This document shows, one piece after another, positions 25,234-33,661 of a stretch of 55,484 bases of DNA. Under the pieces are notes generated by a model. It was not told where the DNA came from. It was given only the letters and a program-made list of their open reading frames with translations, and did not search any database. The translations under genes and the position numbers were made by a program. Numbering within the stretch: the stretch's first letter is position 1; every line of letters begins with the position of its first letter. This DNA is from Desulfovirgula thermocuniculi DSM 16036 (GTDB lineage Bacteria > Bacillota > Desulfotomaculia > Desulfotomaculales > Desulfovirgulaceae): the NCBI RefSeq assembly GCF_000429345.1, contig NZ_AUBR01000017.1:1-55484 (forward strand), given 5' to 3'.

Positions 25234-25746
25234 GTGCTGCTGAAAGGAAAAGCCCACAAGTTTGGCGACGACATCAACACCGACTATATCATTTCCGGCA
25301 AGTATAAGTTCAAAACCCTGGACATGGACGAGCTGGCCAGGCACGTCATGGAGGACCTGGACCCGGATTTTTACCATAAGATTGCGCCGGGCGACTTCAT
25401 TGTGGCCGGGCGCAATTTCGGCTGCGGTTCTTCCCGGGAGCAGGCCCCCCTGGCCATAAAGCACGCCCGCATCTCCGCCGTGCTGGCCAAGTCCTTTGCC
25501 CGCATCTTCTACCGCAACGCCATCAACACCGGGCTGCCGGTGGTGGAGTGCGACACGGACCAGATCGACCCCGGCGACGAGCTGGAGGTGGATTTAAAGG
25601 CCGGCCTTATAACCAACAGGACCAAGGCCACGACCCTGCCCATCAAACCCCTGCCGCCGGTGATGATTAAGATCCTCAACGATGGGGGTCTGGTCGCCCA
25701 CTTCCGCAAGCACGGCGGCTTTAGGCTTGAGGAGGAGAAGGAATAG
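25234..25746 (+). CDS. Aconitase-superfamily hydratase, small subunit (LeuD/HacB-like)
   Basis: The 170-residue small (swivelling) subunit carries the substrate-recognition loop. Typical motifs are [14 protein letters not shown] near the start and the [20 protein letters not shown] segment. The loop after TDYII reads [14 protein letters not shown]. From memory, characterised isopropylmalate and homoaconitate enzymes carry YLVY-like and YLRT-like loops, and this one matches neither cleanly. Its TAG stop overlaps the start of the next gene by one base. Confidence 0.88.
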   Translation: MLLKGKAHKFGDDINTDYIISGKYKFKTLDMDELARHVMEDLDPDFYHKIAPGDFIVAGRNFGCGSSREQAPLAIKHARISAVLAKSFARIFYRNAINTGLPVVECDTDQIDPGDELEVDLKAGLITNRTKATTLPIKPLPPVMIKILNDGGLVAHFRKHGGFRLEEEKE

Positions 25747-26756
25747 TGACCCGCAAGGTAACCCTTATCCCCGGGGACGGCGTGGGGCCGGAAATTGCCT
25801 GGGCCGCCCGCCGGGTCATCGACGCCAGCGGCGCCCGCATCCAGTGGGAAGTGGTGGAGGCCGGGGAGGCAACCCTTTCCCGCTACGGTACCCCCCTGCC
25901 GGAGCACGTGCTGGAATCCATCAGGCAAAACCGCGTGGCCTTAAAAGGCCCCATTACCACCCCGGTGGGAGGGGGCATGCGCAGCGTTAACGTTGCCCTG
26001 CGGCAGGAACTGGACCTTTATGCCAACGTCCGCCCCGCCCGCACCCTGCCGGGCGTGCCTTCCCGCTACCAGGGAGTGGATTTAATTGTCGTGCGCGAAA
26101 ATACCGAGGACCTATACGCCGGGGTGGAGCACCGCGTGGGGCGGGATGCCGCCGAGAGCATCAAGATCATCACGCGGGAAGCCTCGGAACGCATCGTGCG
26201 CTTTGCCTTTGAGCTGGCCAGGAGCAAGGGGCGCAAGAAGGTTACCGCCGTGCACAAGGCCAACATCATGAAGCTCACCGACGGGCTGTTCCTGGAGTGC
26301 GCCCGCAGGGTGGCCGCGGCGTACCCGGAGATTGCCTACGAGGAAATGATTGTCGACGCCATGTGCATGAAGCTGGTGCAGGCGCCGGAAAACTACGACG
26401 TGCTGGTCATGCCCAACCTTTACGGGGACATCATCAGCGACCTCTGCGCCGGCCTGGTGGGCGGGCTGGGGGTTGCGCCGGGGGCCAACATCGGGGATGA
26501 AGTGGCCGTCTTTGAGCCCGTCCACGGCAGCGCCCCCAAGCACGCCGGCAAGAACCGCATCAACCCCCTGGCCATGATCCTCTCGGGGGTCATGATGCTC
26601 CAGCACATCGGGGAGGAGGAGGCGGCAGGGCGCATTTACAGGGCGGTGCTGGCCGTGCTGGAGGAAGGAAGGCACCTCACCTACGACCTGGGAGGAAACG
26701 CCACCACCGGCGAGATGGCGGAAGCCATAGTGGCCAAAATGGAAGCGGGCCTCTAA
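25746..26756 (+). CDS. Isocitrate/homoisocitrate dehydrogenase family protein
   Basis: This 336-residue beta-decarboxylating dehydrogenase oxidises a 2-hydroxy-tricarboxylate to a 2-oxo acid. Motifs: [11 protein letters not shown], the specificity helix [54 protein letters not shown] and [15 protein letters not shown]. Ser80 and Asn82 of RSVNVALR match the isocitrate-binding Ser and Asn of E. coli isocitrate dehydrogenase, and differ from LeuB. This points to isocitrate or homoisocitrate as substrate. It is the last gene of the operon and is followed by a terminator. Cofactor choice cannot be fixed here. Confidence 0.88.
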   Translation: MTRKVTLIPGDGVGPEIAWAARRVIDASGARIQWEVVEAGEATLSRYGTPLPEHVLESIRQNRVALKGPITTPVGGGMRSVNVALRQELDLYANVRPARTLPGVPSRYQGVDLIVVRENTEDLYAGVEHRVGRDAAESIKIITREASERIVRFAFELARSKGRKKVTAVHKANIMKLTDGLFLECARRVAAAYPEIAYEEMIVDAMCMKLVQAPENYDVLVMPNLYGDIISDLCAGLVGGLGVAPGANIGDEVAVFEPVHGSAPKHAGKNRINPLAMILSGVMMLQHIGEEEAAGRIYRAVLAVLEEGRHLTYDLGGNATTGEMAEAIVAKMEAGL

Positions 26757-26768
26757 GGCCTGAAAGGA

Positions 26769-26795
26769 GCCCGGCCAAAGGTGCCGGGCCTTTTT
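26769..26795 (+). terminator. Rho-independent terminator of the citrate/homocitrate operon
   Basis: GCCCGGC (26769-26775) pairs perfectly with GCCGGGC (26783-26789) across a 7-base loop and is followed by TTTTT at 26791-26795. Confidence 0.85.
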
Positions 26796-26878
26796 ATGTT
26801 TCTGGGGTCGTATAAAAAAAACGCCGGCTCATAATAATAAAGTTGTGTAAATAAATAACAGCCGGGAGGTGAACTTCC

Positions 26879-27253
26879 TTGGCGCATCCGACCAACTTCG
26901 GAGAGGGAGCGGAAAAGATAAGGCTCATGCGCGATGCCGACTTCCCCGGCGGGGTAGTGGTGGACCCGACCCCCATCACGGCCTTTGACGAGGTCACGGT
27001 ATTTTACAACGGCCTCTTGGCCAAGAGCGGGGCGGAGCAAATTTACCTGCACGTCGGCTTTGGCGACCCCCGCCACTGGAAAAACGTCCAAGACCTGCGG
27101 ATGTCCCGTACGGGTTACGGCTGGGTGAAAACGCTGGAGATGCCCGATGAAAGCCACTTTAACTTTTGCTTCCGCGACAATGCCTATAACTGGGACAACA
27201 ACAACGGGCTCAACTGGCCCTACGAGATCCACAACGGGCGGCGCAGGGAGTAA
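26879..27253 (+). CDS. Stand-alone CBM25-like carbohydrate-binding protein
   Basis: A 124-residue protein without signal peptide or catalytic domain. The core (about residues 40-118) resembles starch-binding CBM25/CBM53 modules: VTVFYNGLLA, LHVGFGDPRHWKN, WVKTLEMP, FCFRDNAYNWDNNNGLNW. The aromatic residues and the DNNNG turn are the usual glucan-binding features. TTG 26879 follows GGGAGGTG by 7 bases. It precedes a GT4 glycosyltransferase and lies in the same cluster as a GH57 branching enzyme. An intracellular role in binding alpha-glucan, perhaps tethering these enzymes, is inference. Confidence 0.75.
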   Translation: MAHPTNFGEGAEKIRLMRDADFPGGVVVDPTPITAFDEVTVFYNGLLAKSGAEQIYLHVGFGDPRHWKNVQDLRMSRTGYGWVKTLEMPDESHFNFCFRDNAYNWDNNNGLNWPYEIHNGRRRE

Positions 27254-27280
27254 GCGTGCGCCAAATTAAAATTGCACCCG

Positions 27281-27320
27281 ATCCCTACCGTATTTCACCT
27301 GCCCGGTAGGGATTTACTTT
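27281..27320 (+). terminator. Hairpin between the CBM25-like gene and the GT4 gene
   Basis: ATCCCTACCG (27281-27290) is a perfect inverted repeat of CGGTAGGGAT (27304-27313), with a 13-base loop and TTACTTTAAT after it. The T tract is imperfect, so this may be a partial terminator or an mRNA-stabilising hairpin. Confidence 0.6.
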
Positions 27321-27366
27321 AATACCAAACTCCAATCTGGCCTTTTACAAAGCGGGAGGGAAGCTT

Positions 27367-28629
27367 TTGCGCATCCTCATGCTTTCCTGGGAATTCCCAC
27401 CCCGCGTGGTGGGAGGGCTGGCCCAGCACGTGTACGATTTATCGGCCGCCCTGGCGGCCCTCGGGGAGGAAGTCCACGTTCTCACCTGCAGCGCGCCGGG
27501 CTCCCCCCTGTACGAGCTGGTCAACGGCGTGCACGTCCACCGCTTCCATACCTACAGCGTATCGTCCCCCCACTTTGTCACCTGGGTGGCCCAGTTCAAC
27601 ATCGCCATGCTGGAAAAGGCCATCTCCCTCTTGAACGAGCTGGAAAGGGTACATATCATCCATGCCCACGACTGGCTGGTGGCCTACGCGGCCAGGGCCT
27701 TGAAACACGCCCTGCGCCTGCCCCTGGTGGCCACCATTCACGCCACCGAGTACGGGCGCAACAACGGCCTGCACAACGACACACAGCGGCACATCAGCGA
27801 CATCGAGTGGTGGCTGACCTACGAGGCCTGGAAGATAATCTGCTGCAGCCACTACATGAAAAACGAGGTACGCCACGTGTTTAGCCTCCCCGAAGACAAG
27901 ATCGAGGTCATCTACAACGGGGTCAACCCGACCCGCTTTGCCGTACACACCGTAAGGGTGAGCAGGGAGCATTTTGCCGCCCCCTCGGAGCAAATCGTTT
28001 TTTACGTGGGGCGCCTGGTGCGGGAGAAGGGCGTGCAGCTGCTGCTGGAAGCGGCGCCGCAGATCCTGGCCCGCCACCCCCAGGCGAAATTCGTCATTGC
28101 TGGCAAGGGCCCGTTTGCGGAAGAACTGCAGCGCCTGGCCGCCGCCTTGGGCATTGCGCCCAAGGTGTACTTTACCGGTTACGTGGACGACGAAACCCGC
28201 AACAACCTCTACAGCTGGGCGGATGTGGCCGTATTTCCCAGCCTCTACGAACCCTTTGGCATTGTGGCCCTGGAGGCCATGGCGGCCAGGGTACCGGTGG
28301 TGGTGGCCGATACCGGGGGCCTAAGCGAAATCGTCGAGCACGGCGTGGACGGCCTGAAGTTTTACCCCGGCAACAGCCGCTCCCTGGCCGACATGGTGGT
28401 ATGGCTCTTAAAAGACCGCCAGCTGGCCCACAGCCTCCGCCAAAGGGCCTACAAAAAGGTACAGGAAAAATTCAGCTGGCGGGACATCGCTCTGGAAACC
28501 AGGAAGCTTTACCGGCAGGTATGGGAAGAATACCGGCGCACGCCCTGGTCCTGCGGGCTGCCCGCGCGCCCCGGCGGCGGTATCTGGGGCCGCTTCAGCA
28601 AGATGCTGGTAAAAGGAGGGGTGCAATGA
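27367..28629 (+). CDS. Glycosyltransferase family 4 protein (starch/glycogen-synthase-like)
   Basis: A 420-residue GT-B glycosyltransferase. The N-terminal ILMLSWEFPPRVVGGLAQHV resembles the nucleotide-sugar site of GT4/GT5 synthases; IHAHDWLVAYAA is also typical. The C-terminal half contains FYVGRLVREKGVQLL and the donor-binding FPSLYEPFGIVALEAMAA, with the GT4 EX7E glutamates. It overlaps the next gene by 4 bases, so the two are translationally coupled. Neighbouring genes (starch-binding module, GH57 branching enzyme) suggest an alpha-glucan product; ADP-glucose, UDP-glucose and GDP-mannose are all possible donors. Confidence 0.85.
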   Translation: MRILMLSWEFPPRVVGGLAQHVYDLSAALAALGEEVHVLTCSAPGSPLYELVNGVHVHRFHTYSVSSPHFVTWVAQFNIAMLEKAISLLNELERVHIIHAHDWLVAYAARALKHALRLPLVATIHATEYGRNNGLHNDTQRHISDIEWWLTYEAWKIICCSHYMKNEVRHVFSLPEDKIEVIYNGVNPTRFAVHTVRVSREHFAAPSEQIVFYVGRLVREKGVQLLLEAAPQILARHPQAKFVIAGKGPFAEELQRLAAALGIAPKVYFTGYVDDETRNNLYSWADVAVFPSLYEPFGIVALEAMAARVPVVVADTGGLSEIVEHGVDGLKFYPGNSRSLADMVVWLLKDRQLAHSLRQRAYKKVQEKFSWRDIALETRKLYRQVWEEYRRTPWSCGLPARPGGGIWGRFSKMLVKGGVQ

Positions 28630-31061
28630 AAGCGGTAATCATGGCCGGGGGAGAGGGATCCCGCCTCCGCCCCCTTACCTGCGACCGCCCCAAGCCCATG
28701 GTGCCGGTGGCCAACCGTCCCATGATGGCCCACATTGTAGAGCTGCTGCGGGAGCACGGCTTTCACGAAGTGGCCGTAACCCTGCAGTACATGCCGGAAG
28801 CCATTAGGGATTACTTCGGCCACGGGGCGAGGTTCGGCCTGGAAATGCGCTACTTTGTGGAGGAAACCCCCCTGGGCACGGCCGGCAGCGTGAGAAACGC
28901 CCGCGACTTCCTGGACGAAACATTCCTTGTCATCAGCGGCGACGCCCTCACCGACCTCGACCTTTCAAAGGCGGTGGAATTTCACCGCCGGAGCGGGGCC
29001 ATGGCCACCATTGTCCTCACCAGGGTGGACCTTCCCCTGGAATACGGGGTGGTCATCACCGGGCCGGACGGGCGCATTGCCCGCTTCCTGGAGAAGCCTT
29101 CCTGGAGCGAGGTCTTCAGCGACACGGTCAACACCGGCATCTACGTGCTGGAGCCGGAAGTGCTGGAGTATATCGAGCCGGACCGCATGTTTGACTTCAG
29201 CAAGGACCTTTTCCCGCTCCTTTTGCGCGAGAAAAAGCCCCTCTACGGGGTGGTGCTGCCGGGGTACTGGTGCGACATCGGCAACCTCACCCAGTACCTG
29301 CAGTCCCACCACGACGTCCTGGAGGGAAAGGTGAGGATTGGTCTCCCCGCGCGGGAGGTGGAGCCGGGGATCTGGGTGGGCGAGGGCGCGGACATAAGCG
29401 CCGCCGCCCGCCTCAGGCCACCGGTACTCATCGGCGACGGCTGCTGCATCGGTCCCGGCGCGGAGGTCGGCCCCTATGCCGTGCTGGGCCCGGGTTGTAT
29501 CGTGCGGGACAAGGCCTCCATCAAGCGCAGCGTCCTCTGGAACAACGTTTACGTCGGCGAGGGGGCAACGCTGCGGGGGGCGGTCCTGGCCAGCAGGGTG
29601 CAGGTTTTGAGGCAGGCCGCCCTTTACGAGGGGGCCGTGGTGGGCAGCGACTCCCTGGTTAAAGAGCACGCCACGATAAAGCCCTCCGTCAAGCTGTGGC
29701 CCGGCAAGCTGGTGGAAAGCGGGGCGGTGGTGCAGGAAAGCCTTGTCTGGGGGACGCGCCAGCCCAAAAAAATCTTCGGCCAAAAGGGCATTTCCGGGAT
29801 ACCCAACCTGGAAATAACACCGGAAATGGCCTGCCGCCTGGGCTCCGCCTTTGCCTCCGCCGCCGGACCTGCGGGAGTACAGCTTTCCGCAGGCTGCGAC
29901 GGCCACCCGGCGGCGGTGATGATCAAAAACGCGCTGGTAGCCGGTATGCAGGCCTCCGGGGCCCGGGTGGTCGATCTGGGTACATGCCTGGCGCCCCTCC
30001 ACCGTTTTGCCGTCCGCCACCTGGGGCTAAAGGGCGGGGTCCACGTGCATTACTCCCCCCGCGAGGGCTCACTCCACCTCGCCTTCCTCGACCAGCGGGG
30101 GGGCAACATTTCCCACAGCTTAGAGAGAAAAGTGGAAAACCTCCTCTGGAGGGAAGACTACCGCCGGGTCGACGCCGGGCACCTCCTTTCTCCCCAGAAG
30201 GCGCCCCCGGTTGCGGAAGAGTATCTTCAATTTTTGCTGCGCTACTGCCAGCCCGCCCTCTGGAAGCCCGGCGCCCTGCGCCTCCTGGTGGCCTTCGACC
30301 GGGAGGACGTGGGGCGCCTCGTGGATTACCTGGCCGAGCGGCTCGGCCTGCAGGTGGAGGCGCTGGGAGCTGTAGGAGCGGATCTTTCCGAGGCCCTCGC
30401 GCAGATCAGCCGCGAGGTGCCGGAAAGAGGAGCCCCGCTGGGAGCAATCATAAGCACGGACGGCGGCTACCTGGCGCTGGTCGACGAGCGGGGGCGCATC
30501 ATAGCGGGTGAAATGCTCACCGCCCTCCTGGCCCTGGTCGACCTGCGCTCCCGCGGTGAGCCGGTGGCGGTACCCGTTACCGCTCCCAGGGCCGTCGAGC
30601 TGCTGGCCCAAAAGTACCAGGGCAAGGTGGTGAGGACCAAGGCCTCCCTCCACGACCTCCTGGAAAAGGTCATGCCTCTGGGAGAACTGCGTGTCTTTGT
30701 GCACCTGGACCCCCTGGGGGCCCTCCTTTACGTGCTGGATTACGCGGCCAGGAACGGCCTCACCCTGGGCCAGCTGGTGGACGAAATCCCCGCTTTTTAC
30801 TTAGAGCAAAGGGAGGTGCCGGTACCCTGGGAGACCAAGGGCCTGGTGATCAGGCGCCTCATTGAAGACCCCCCTACGAACCAGCTGGAGCTCTTAGACG
30901 GTGTGAAAGTATACCATCCCCAGGGCTGGGCGCTGGTGCTGCCCGACCCGGATATGCCGGTGTGCCGCGTGTTTGCGGAAGGGGCCTCCATGGAAATTGC
31001 CCGCTCTTTAAGCGACTTTTACATTGAAAAAATAAAGGAAATCGTCGCCGGGCGCATGTGA
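28626..31061 (+). CDS. Mannose-1-phosphate guanylyltransferase / phosphomannomutase-like fusion
   Basis: An 811-residue fusion. Residues 1-235 are a nucleotidyltransferase: VIMAGGEGSRLRPLT, RPKPMVPVANRPM, ISGDALTDLD and FLEKPSW. Residues about 250-370 are left-handed beta-helix repeats. From about 375 to the end is a phosphohexomutase fold. All four mutase active-site loops look degenerate: the phosphoserine loop (TASHNP in active enzymes) reads HYSPREG near residue 475, the metal loop (DGDADR) reads STDGGY near 608, the GExSGH sugar loop is not recognisable, and the phosphate loop (RPSGTEP) reads LPDPDMP. The mutase half is therefore probably not a normal catalyst. The uridylyl or guanylyl substrate is inferred from family naming. 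Confidence 0.85.
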   Translation: MKAVIMAGGEGSRLRPLTCDRPKPMVPVANRPMMAHIVELLREHGFHEVAVTLQYMPEAIRDYFGHGARFGLEMRYFVEETPLGTAGSVRNARDFLDETFLVISGDALTDLDLSKAVEFHRRSGAMATIVLTRVDLPLEYGVVITGPDGRIARFLEKPSWSEVFSDTVNTGIYVLEPEVLEYIEPDRMFDFSKDLFPLLLREKKPLYGVVLPGYWCDIGNLTQYLQSHHDVLEGKVRIGLPAREVEPGIWVGEGADISAAARLRPPVLIGDGCCIGPGAEVGPYAVLGPGCIVRDKASIKRSVLWNNVYVGEGATLRGAVLASRVQVLRQAALYEGAVVGSDSLVKEHATIKPSVKLWPGKLVESGAVVQESLVWGTRQPKKIFGQKGISGIPNLEITPEMACRLGSAFASAAGPAGVQLSAGCDGHPAAVMIKNALVAGMQASGARVVDLGTCLAPLHRFAVRHLGLKGGVHVHYSPREGSLHLAFLDQRGGNISHSLERKVENLLWREDYRRVDAGHLLSPQKAPPVAEEYLQFLLRYCQPALWKPGALRLLVAFDREDVGRLVDYLAERLGLQVEALGAVGADLSEALAQISREVPERGAPLGAIISTDGGYLALVDERGRIIAGEMLTALLALVDLRSRGEPVAVPVTAPRAVELLAQKYQGKVVRTKASLHDLLEKVMPLGELRVFVHLDPLGALLYVLDYAARNGLTLGQLVDEIPAFYLEQREVPVPWETKGLVIRRLIEDPPTNQLELLDGVKVYHPQGWALVLPDPDMPVCRVFAEGASMEIARSLSDFYIEKIKEIVAGRM

Positions 31062-31064
31062 ACG

Positions 31065-31093
31065 AAGCTCCCCTTATTTAGGGGAGCTTTTTT
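31065..31093. terminator. Bidirectional terminator between the fusion gene and the GH57 gene
   Basis: AAGCTCCCC (31065-31073) and GGGGAGCTT (31081-31089) form a perfect 9-bp stem with a 7-base loop and T runs on the plus strand; the minus strand is A-rich before and T-rich after. It ends the two convergent transcripts, and the GH57 stop codon lies at its edge. Confidence 0.85.
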
Positions 31094-32687
31094 ATGAGCC
31101 TGTGGCCTCCGAAGCGTACCAGCGGTAATCGAGGTGGGGGAAAATGTTGTGGCGCCACTCCAGCCAGGCGAGGTGGTCCTCGTCTATGCTTCCCCTCCTG
31201 ATCTCCTCGTAGAGGCGCAGGAAATTCAGGAGGTGGGCCTTGGTGCGCCGCACGGCGTATTCCACCGCCGTCCCGGTACTCATGATGAAGGCCCAGTCGC
31301 TGCTCTGGGCCAGCAGCAGTTCCCTGGCCGCCTGGTTGAGCGCGCGCCGCAAAAGGCCGTCGGCCTCATGGTAGCGCCCGGCCAGCTCCACCATGCGGGA
31401 GGCGGCCAGGTGAAGGTGGCGGTAGATCCACTCGTTGGCCTGGCACAGCCAGACCTCGTTGTAGCCTTTGTTCCCCCAGCTGGAGGGACACGGCCTGGCC
31501 ACCTGGTTGCAGGGGAAGGCCCGCAGGTAATCGCCGGGCGTGATCAGCTCCACTGTGTCCTGGTCGTAGTGGATCTTGCGGATGAGGAACTCCAGCCACA
31601 GGGGCCCCTCAAACCACCAATGGCCGAACAGCTCGGCGTCGTAAGGCGCCACCACCACCGGCGGGCGGTCCATATGCCGGCAGAGGTACCTGATCTGGTG
31701 CTCCCGGTTAAACATGAAGTTGCCCGCGTGGACGGCAGCCTTTTCCTTGGCCCAGGCCGGCACGTACGGCTCCTTGTGGTTGGTCTTCCCGGTAACGCGG
31801 TAATACTTGATCCCCGTGTGCACGCGGATGCCGTCGGGGTGGATGTAGGGCTTGATGTACTCGTAGTCAAGGTCAAAGCCGATATCCCGGTAAAACTCGC
31901 GGTAGTCGAAGTCCCCGGGATAACCTTCCTGGGCGCTCCAGACCTGCCGGGAAGACTCCACGTCCCGCCCGAACACCGCCACCCCCGAAGGGCAGTAGAT
32001 GGGGGCAAAAACGCCGTAGCGGGGGCGGTGCGAGGCAAAGAGGACCCCATGGGTATCGGTAAAAAAGTAGCGGATGCCGAATTCCTTTAAGATTTCGTCG
32101 ATGCCCGGGGCGTAACCGCACTCCGGCAGCCAGAATCCCTTGGGCGGGCTGCCAAAGTGGCGCTTAAAGAGGTCCACGGCCACCGCCACCTGTGCCCTTA
32201 CGGCCTCCGGGTTGATCATGAGCAGCGGTAGGTAGCCGTGGGTGGCCGCGCAGGTGATGATCTCCAGGCGTCCCGCATCCTGGAAACGCTTAAAGCCCTG
32301 CACCAGATTCCGCCCGTAGGTCTCGTGATAGGTGCGGGCAATGTCGCGGAACATGCGCTGGTACATGAGGGCCGTCTCGTGGAAGGGGGTGTGCCTGGTG
32401 CGGCCGACCTCCTTGTCGGCCAGCTCGATGAGCTTCTCCAGGTGGCGCGCGTAACGGTCCTGCAAGAGCTCATCGGTGAGCATGGAGATGAGCGTGGGCG
32501 AAAGGGAAACGGTGAGGCGAAAAGGTATACCGTCGGCCACCAGGCGCTCGAAAACCTGCAGGAGGGGCACGTAGGTTTCCGTGATGGCCTCAAAAAGCCA
32601 CCTCTCCTCCAGGAAATGCTCGTGTTCGGGGTGGCGCACAAAGGGAAGATGGGCATGAAGCACCAAAGCCAAGTAACCTCTGGCCAC
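31092..32687 (-). CDS. GH57 family 1,4-alpha-glucan branching enzyme
   Basis: A 531-residue GH57/DUF1957 protein. Conserved regions are visible in order: LVLHAHLPFVRHPE (region 1), the nucleophile Glu in GFWLPECGYAPG, and the acid/base Asp in APYDAELFGHWWFEGP; the C-terminal helical domain with WANEWIY-like (CQANEWIYRH) follows. Such enzymes form alpha-1,6 branches in glycogen-like glucan. I prefer GTG 32687, 8 bases after AGGAAGG, over GTG 32696, which abuts that site. It follows the DUF4912 gene by 27 bases and is likely co-transcribed with it. Confidence 0.9.
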   Translation of the reverse strand: MARGYLALVLHAHLPFVRHPEHEHFLEERWLFEAITETYVPLLQVFERLVADGIPFRLTVSLSPTLISMLTDELLQDRYARHLEKLIELADKEVGRTRHTPFHETALMYQRMFRDIARTYHETYGRNLVQGFKRFQDAGRLEIITCAATHGYLPLLMINPEAVRAQVAVAVDLFKRHFGSPPKGFWLPECGYAPGIDEILKEFGIRYFFTDTHGVLFASHRPRYGVFAPIYCPSGVAVFGRDVESSRQVWSAQEGYPGDFDYREFYRDIGFDLDYEYIKPYIHPDGIRVHTGIKYYRVTGKTNHKEPYVPAWAKEKAAVHAGNFMFNREHQIRYLCRHMDRPPVVVAPYDAELFGHWWFEGPLWLEFLIRKIHYDQDTVELITPGDYLRAFPCNQVARPCPSSWGNKGYNEVWLCQANEWIYRHLHLAASRMVELAGRYHEADGLLRRALNQAARELLLAQSSDWAFIMSTGTAVEYAVRRTKAHLLNFLRLYEEIRRGSIDEDHLAWLEWRHNIFPHLDYRWYASEATGS

Positions 32688-32714
32688 TGGAAGCACCTTC
32701 CTGCTCTAGTGGTA

Positions 32715-33461
32715 TCATTTCCCCGGCTCCTGTGCCGGCGGCCCGAAGGCGGGCGAGCTGATGCTCACCGGGAAAACTTCTGCCCTCCTGCGCACCTCTT
32801 CGGCCATCATGGGCGAGCTCACACCGTACGGGAAGCGCAGCCCGCGGTAAAGCTCTTCAATCCACATCCACTCCTCGTCCAGGCACTCGGACAGGGAAGA
32901 GCGCGGCGTGGTAACCACATTGGAGCGCAAGAGGGTCACAAAGCGCCCGTCGGGAAACTTGCGCCCGAGATCCACACAGTAGGAGCGGTTGGGCTGGCCC
33001 ACGGGGATGTGCCAGCTGTCGGCCTCCTCCTGGATGTTGATGTCCGTGTATCCTACGGCGTTAAAGCCGTTGAAATTTACCCCCGTGACGTCGTACACCC
33101 TGAGCACCGGGCGCGTGGACTCCCAGGCGCGGGGGCCGAAGGCGGCGTTAAACTCTTCCTGGCGGGTGGCGCTGATTTCCCAGTAGGCATACAGCCAGTA
33201 GGGGTCCCTCACCATGAGCACCAGGCGGTCCACCCCGTAGCGCTGGGGCAGGACGAGCTCCGGCTCCCGCGGCGGCACGGCAGGCGCCTCCGGTGGTGTG
33301 GCGGGAAAGAGGCCGAGTTCCTCGGCCATTTCCTCGCGAAAAGAAACGGCTTCCCCGCCTGCCGCCGGTGGGGAAGGCCGCCCCTTACCTGCCCATAAAA
33401 AAATGCCCAGGGCCAGCACAAGCAAAGCAACCCCCACCAAAAGGAAAAACAAGGTGGTCAT
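32715..33461 (-). CDS. DUF4912 domain protein with N-terminal membrane anchor
   Basis: A 248-residue protein with one hydrophobic segment at residues 3-24 (LFFLLVGVALLVLALGIFLW), a proline-rich linker to about residue 70, and a DUF4912 domain: RYGVDRLVLMVRDPYWLYAYWEIS, VLRVYDVTG, YCVDLGRKFPDGRFVTLLRSN. The beta-rich domain with its many aromatic residues resembles carbohydrate-binding folds, and in other genomes DUF4912 often neighbours GH57 proteins. No biochemical role is known to me. ATG 33461 has GGGAGGG upstream. It is the first gene of the minus-strand pair. Confidence 0.85.
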   Translation of the reverse strand: MTTLFFLLVGVALLVLALGIFLWAGKGRPSPPAAGGEAVSFREEMAEELGLFPATPPEAPAVPPREPELVLPQRYGVDRLVLMVRDPYWLYAYWEISATRQEEFNAAFGPRAWESTRPVLRVYDVTGVNFNGFNAVGYTDINIQEEADSWHIPVGQPNRSYCVDLGRKFPDGRFVTLLRSNVVTTPRSSLSECLDEEWMWIEELYRGLRFPYGVSSPMMAEEVRRRAEVFPVSISSPAFGPPAQEPGK

Positions 33462-33598
33462 GCAACACCCTCCCTCACGGAAAGCTAACGGGCAAAAGGA
33501 TTTTTCTGTGGCGCAAGCCCAAGAGGCTCTATTTAAATATTCCCCCGACCCGTCATTAATAAACGCCGCCGCCGGAAAGGGAAAAGCGGCAGGGGTTA

Positions 33599-33628
33599 TT
33601 GTTTGCCGGCCCCAGCGCAGGATAAAAT
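33599..33628 (+). promoter_or_regulatory. Sigma-A promoter candidate for the CoA-binding/nth unit
   Basis: TTGTTT (33599-33604) and TAAAAT (33623-33628) are spaced 18 bases. A GGGAGG ribosome site follows at 33646. Confidence 0.5.
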
Positions 33629-33661
33629 TTTTTTAAACGTACTGCCGGGAGGTTAACAAAA

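Noticed and set aside
22817-25746. A leucine biosynthesis operon (leuA-leuC-leuD-leuB)
   Set aside because: The synthase lacks the LeuA regulatory domain and is NifV-like, and the dehydrogenase has the isocitrate-type RSVNVALR helix, not the LeuB pattern.
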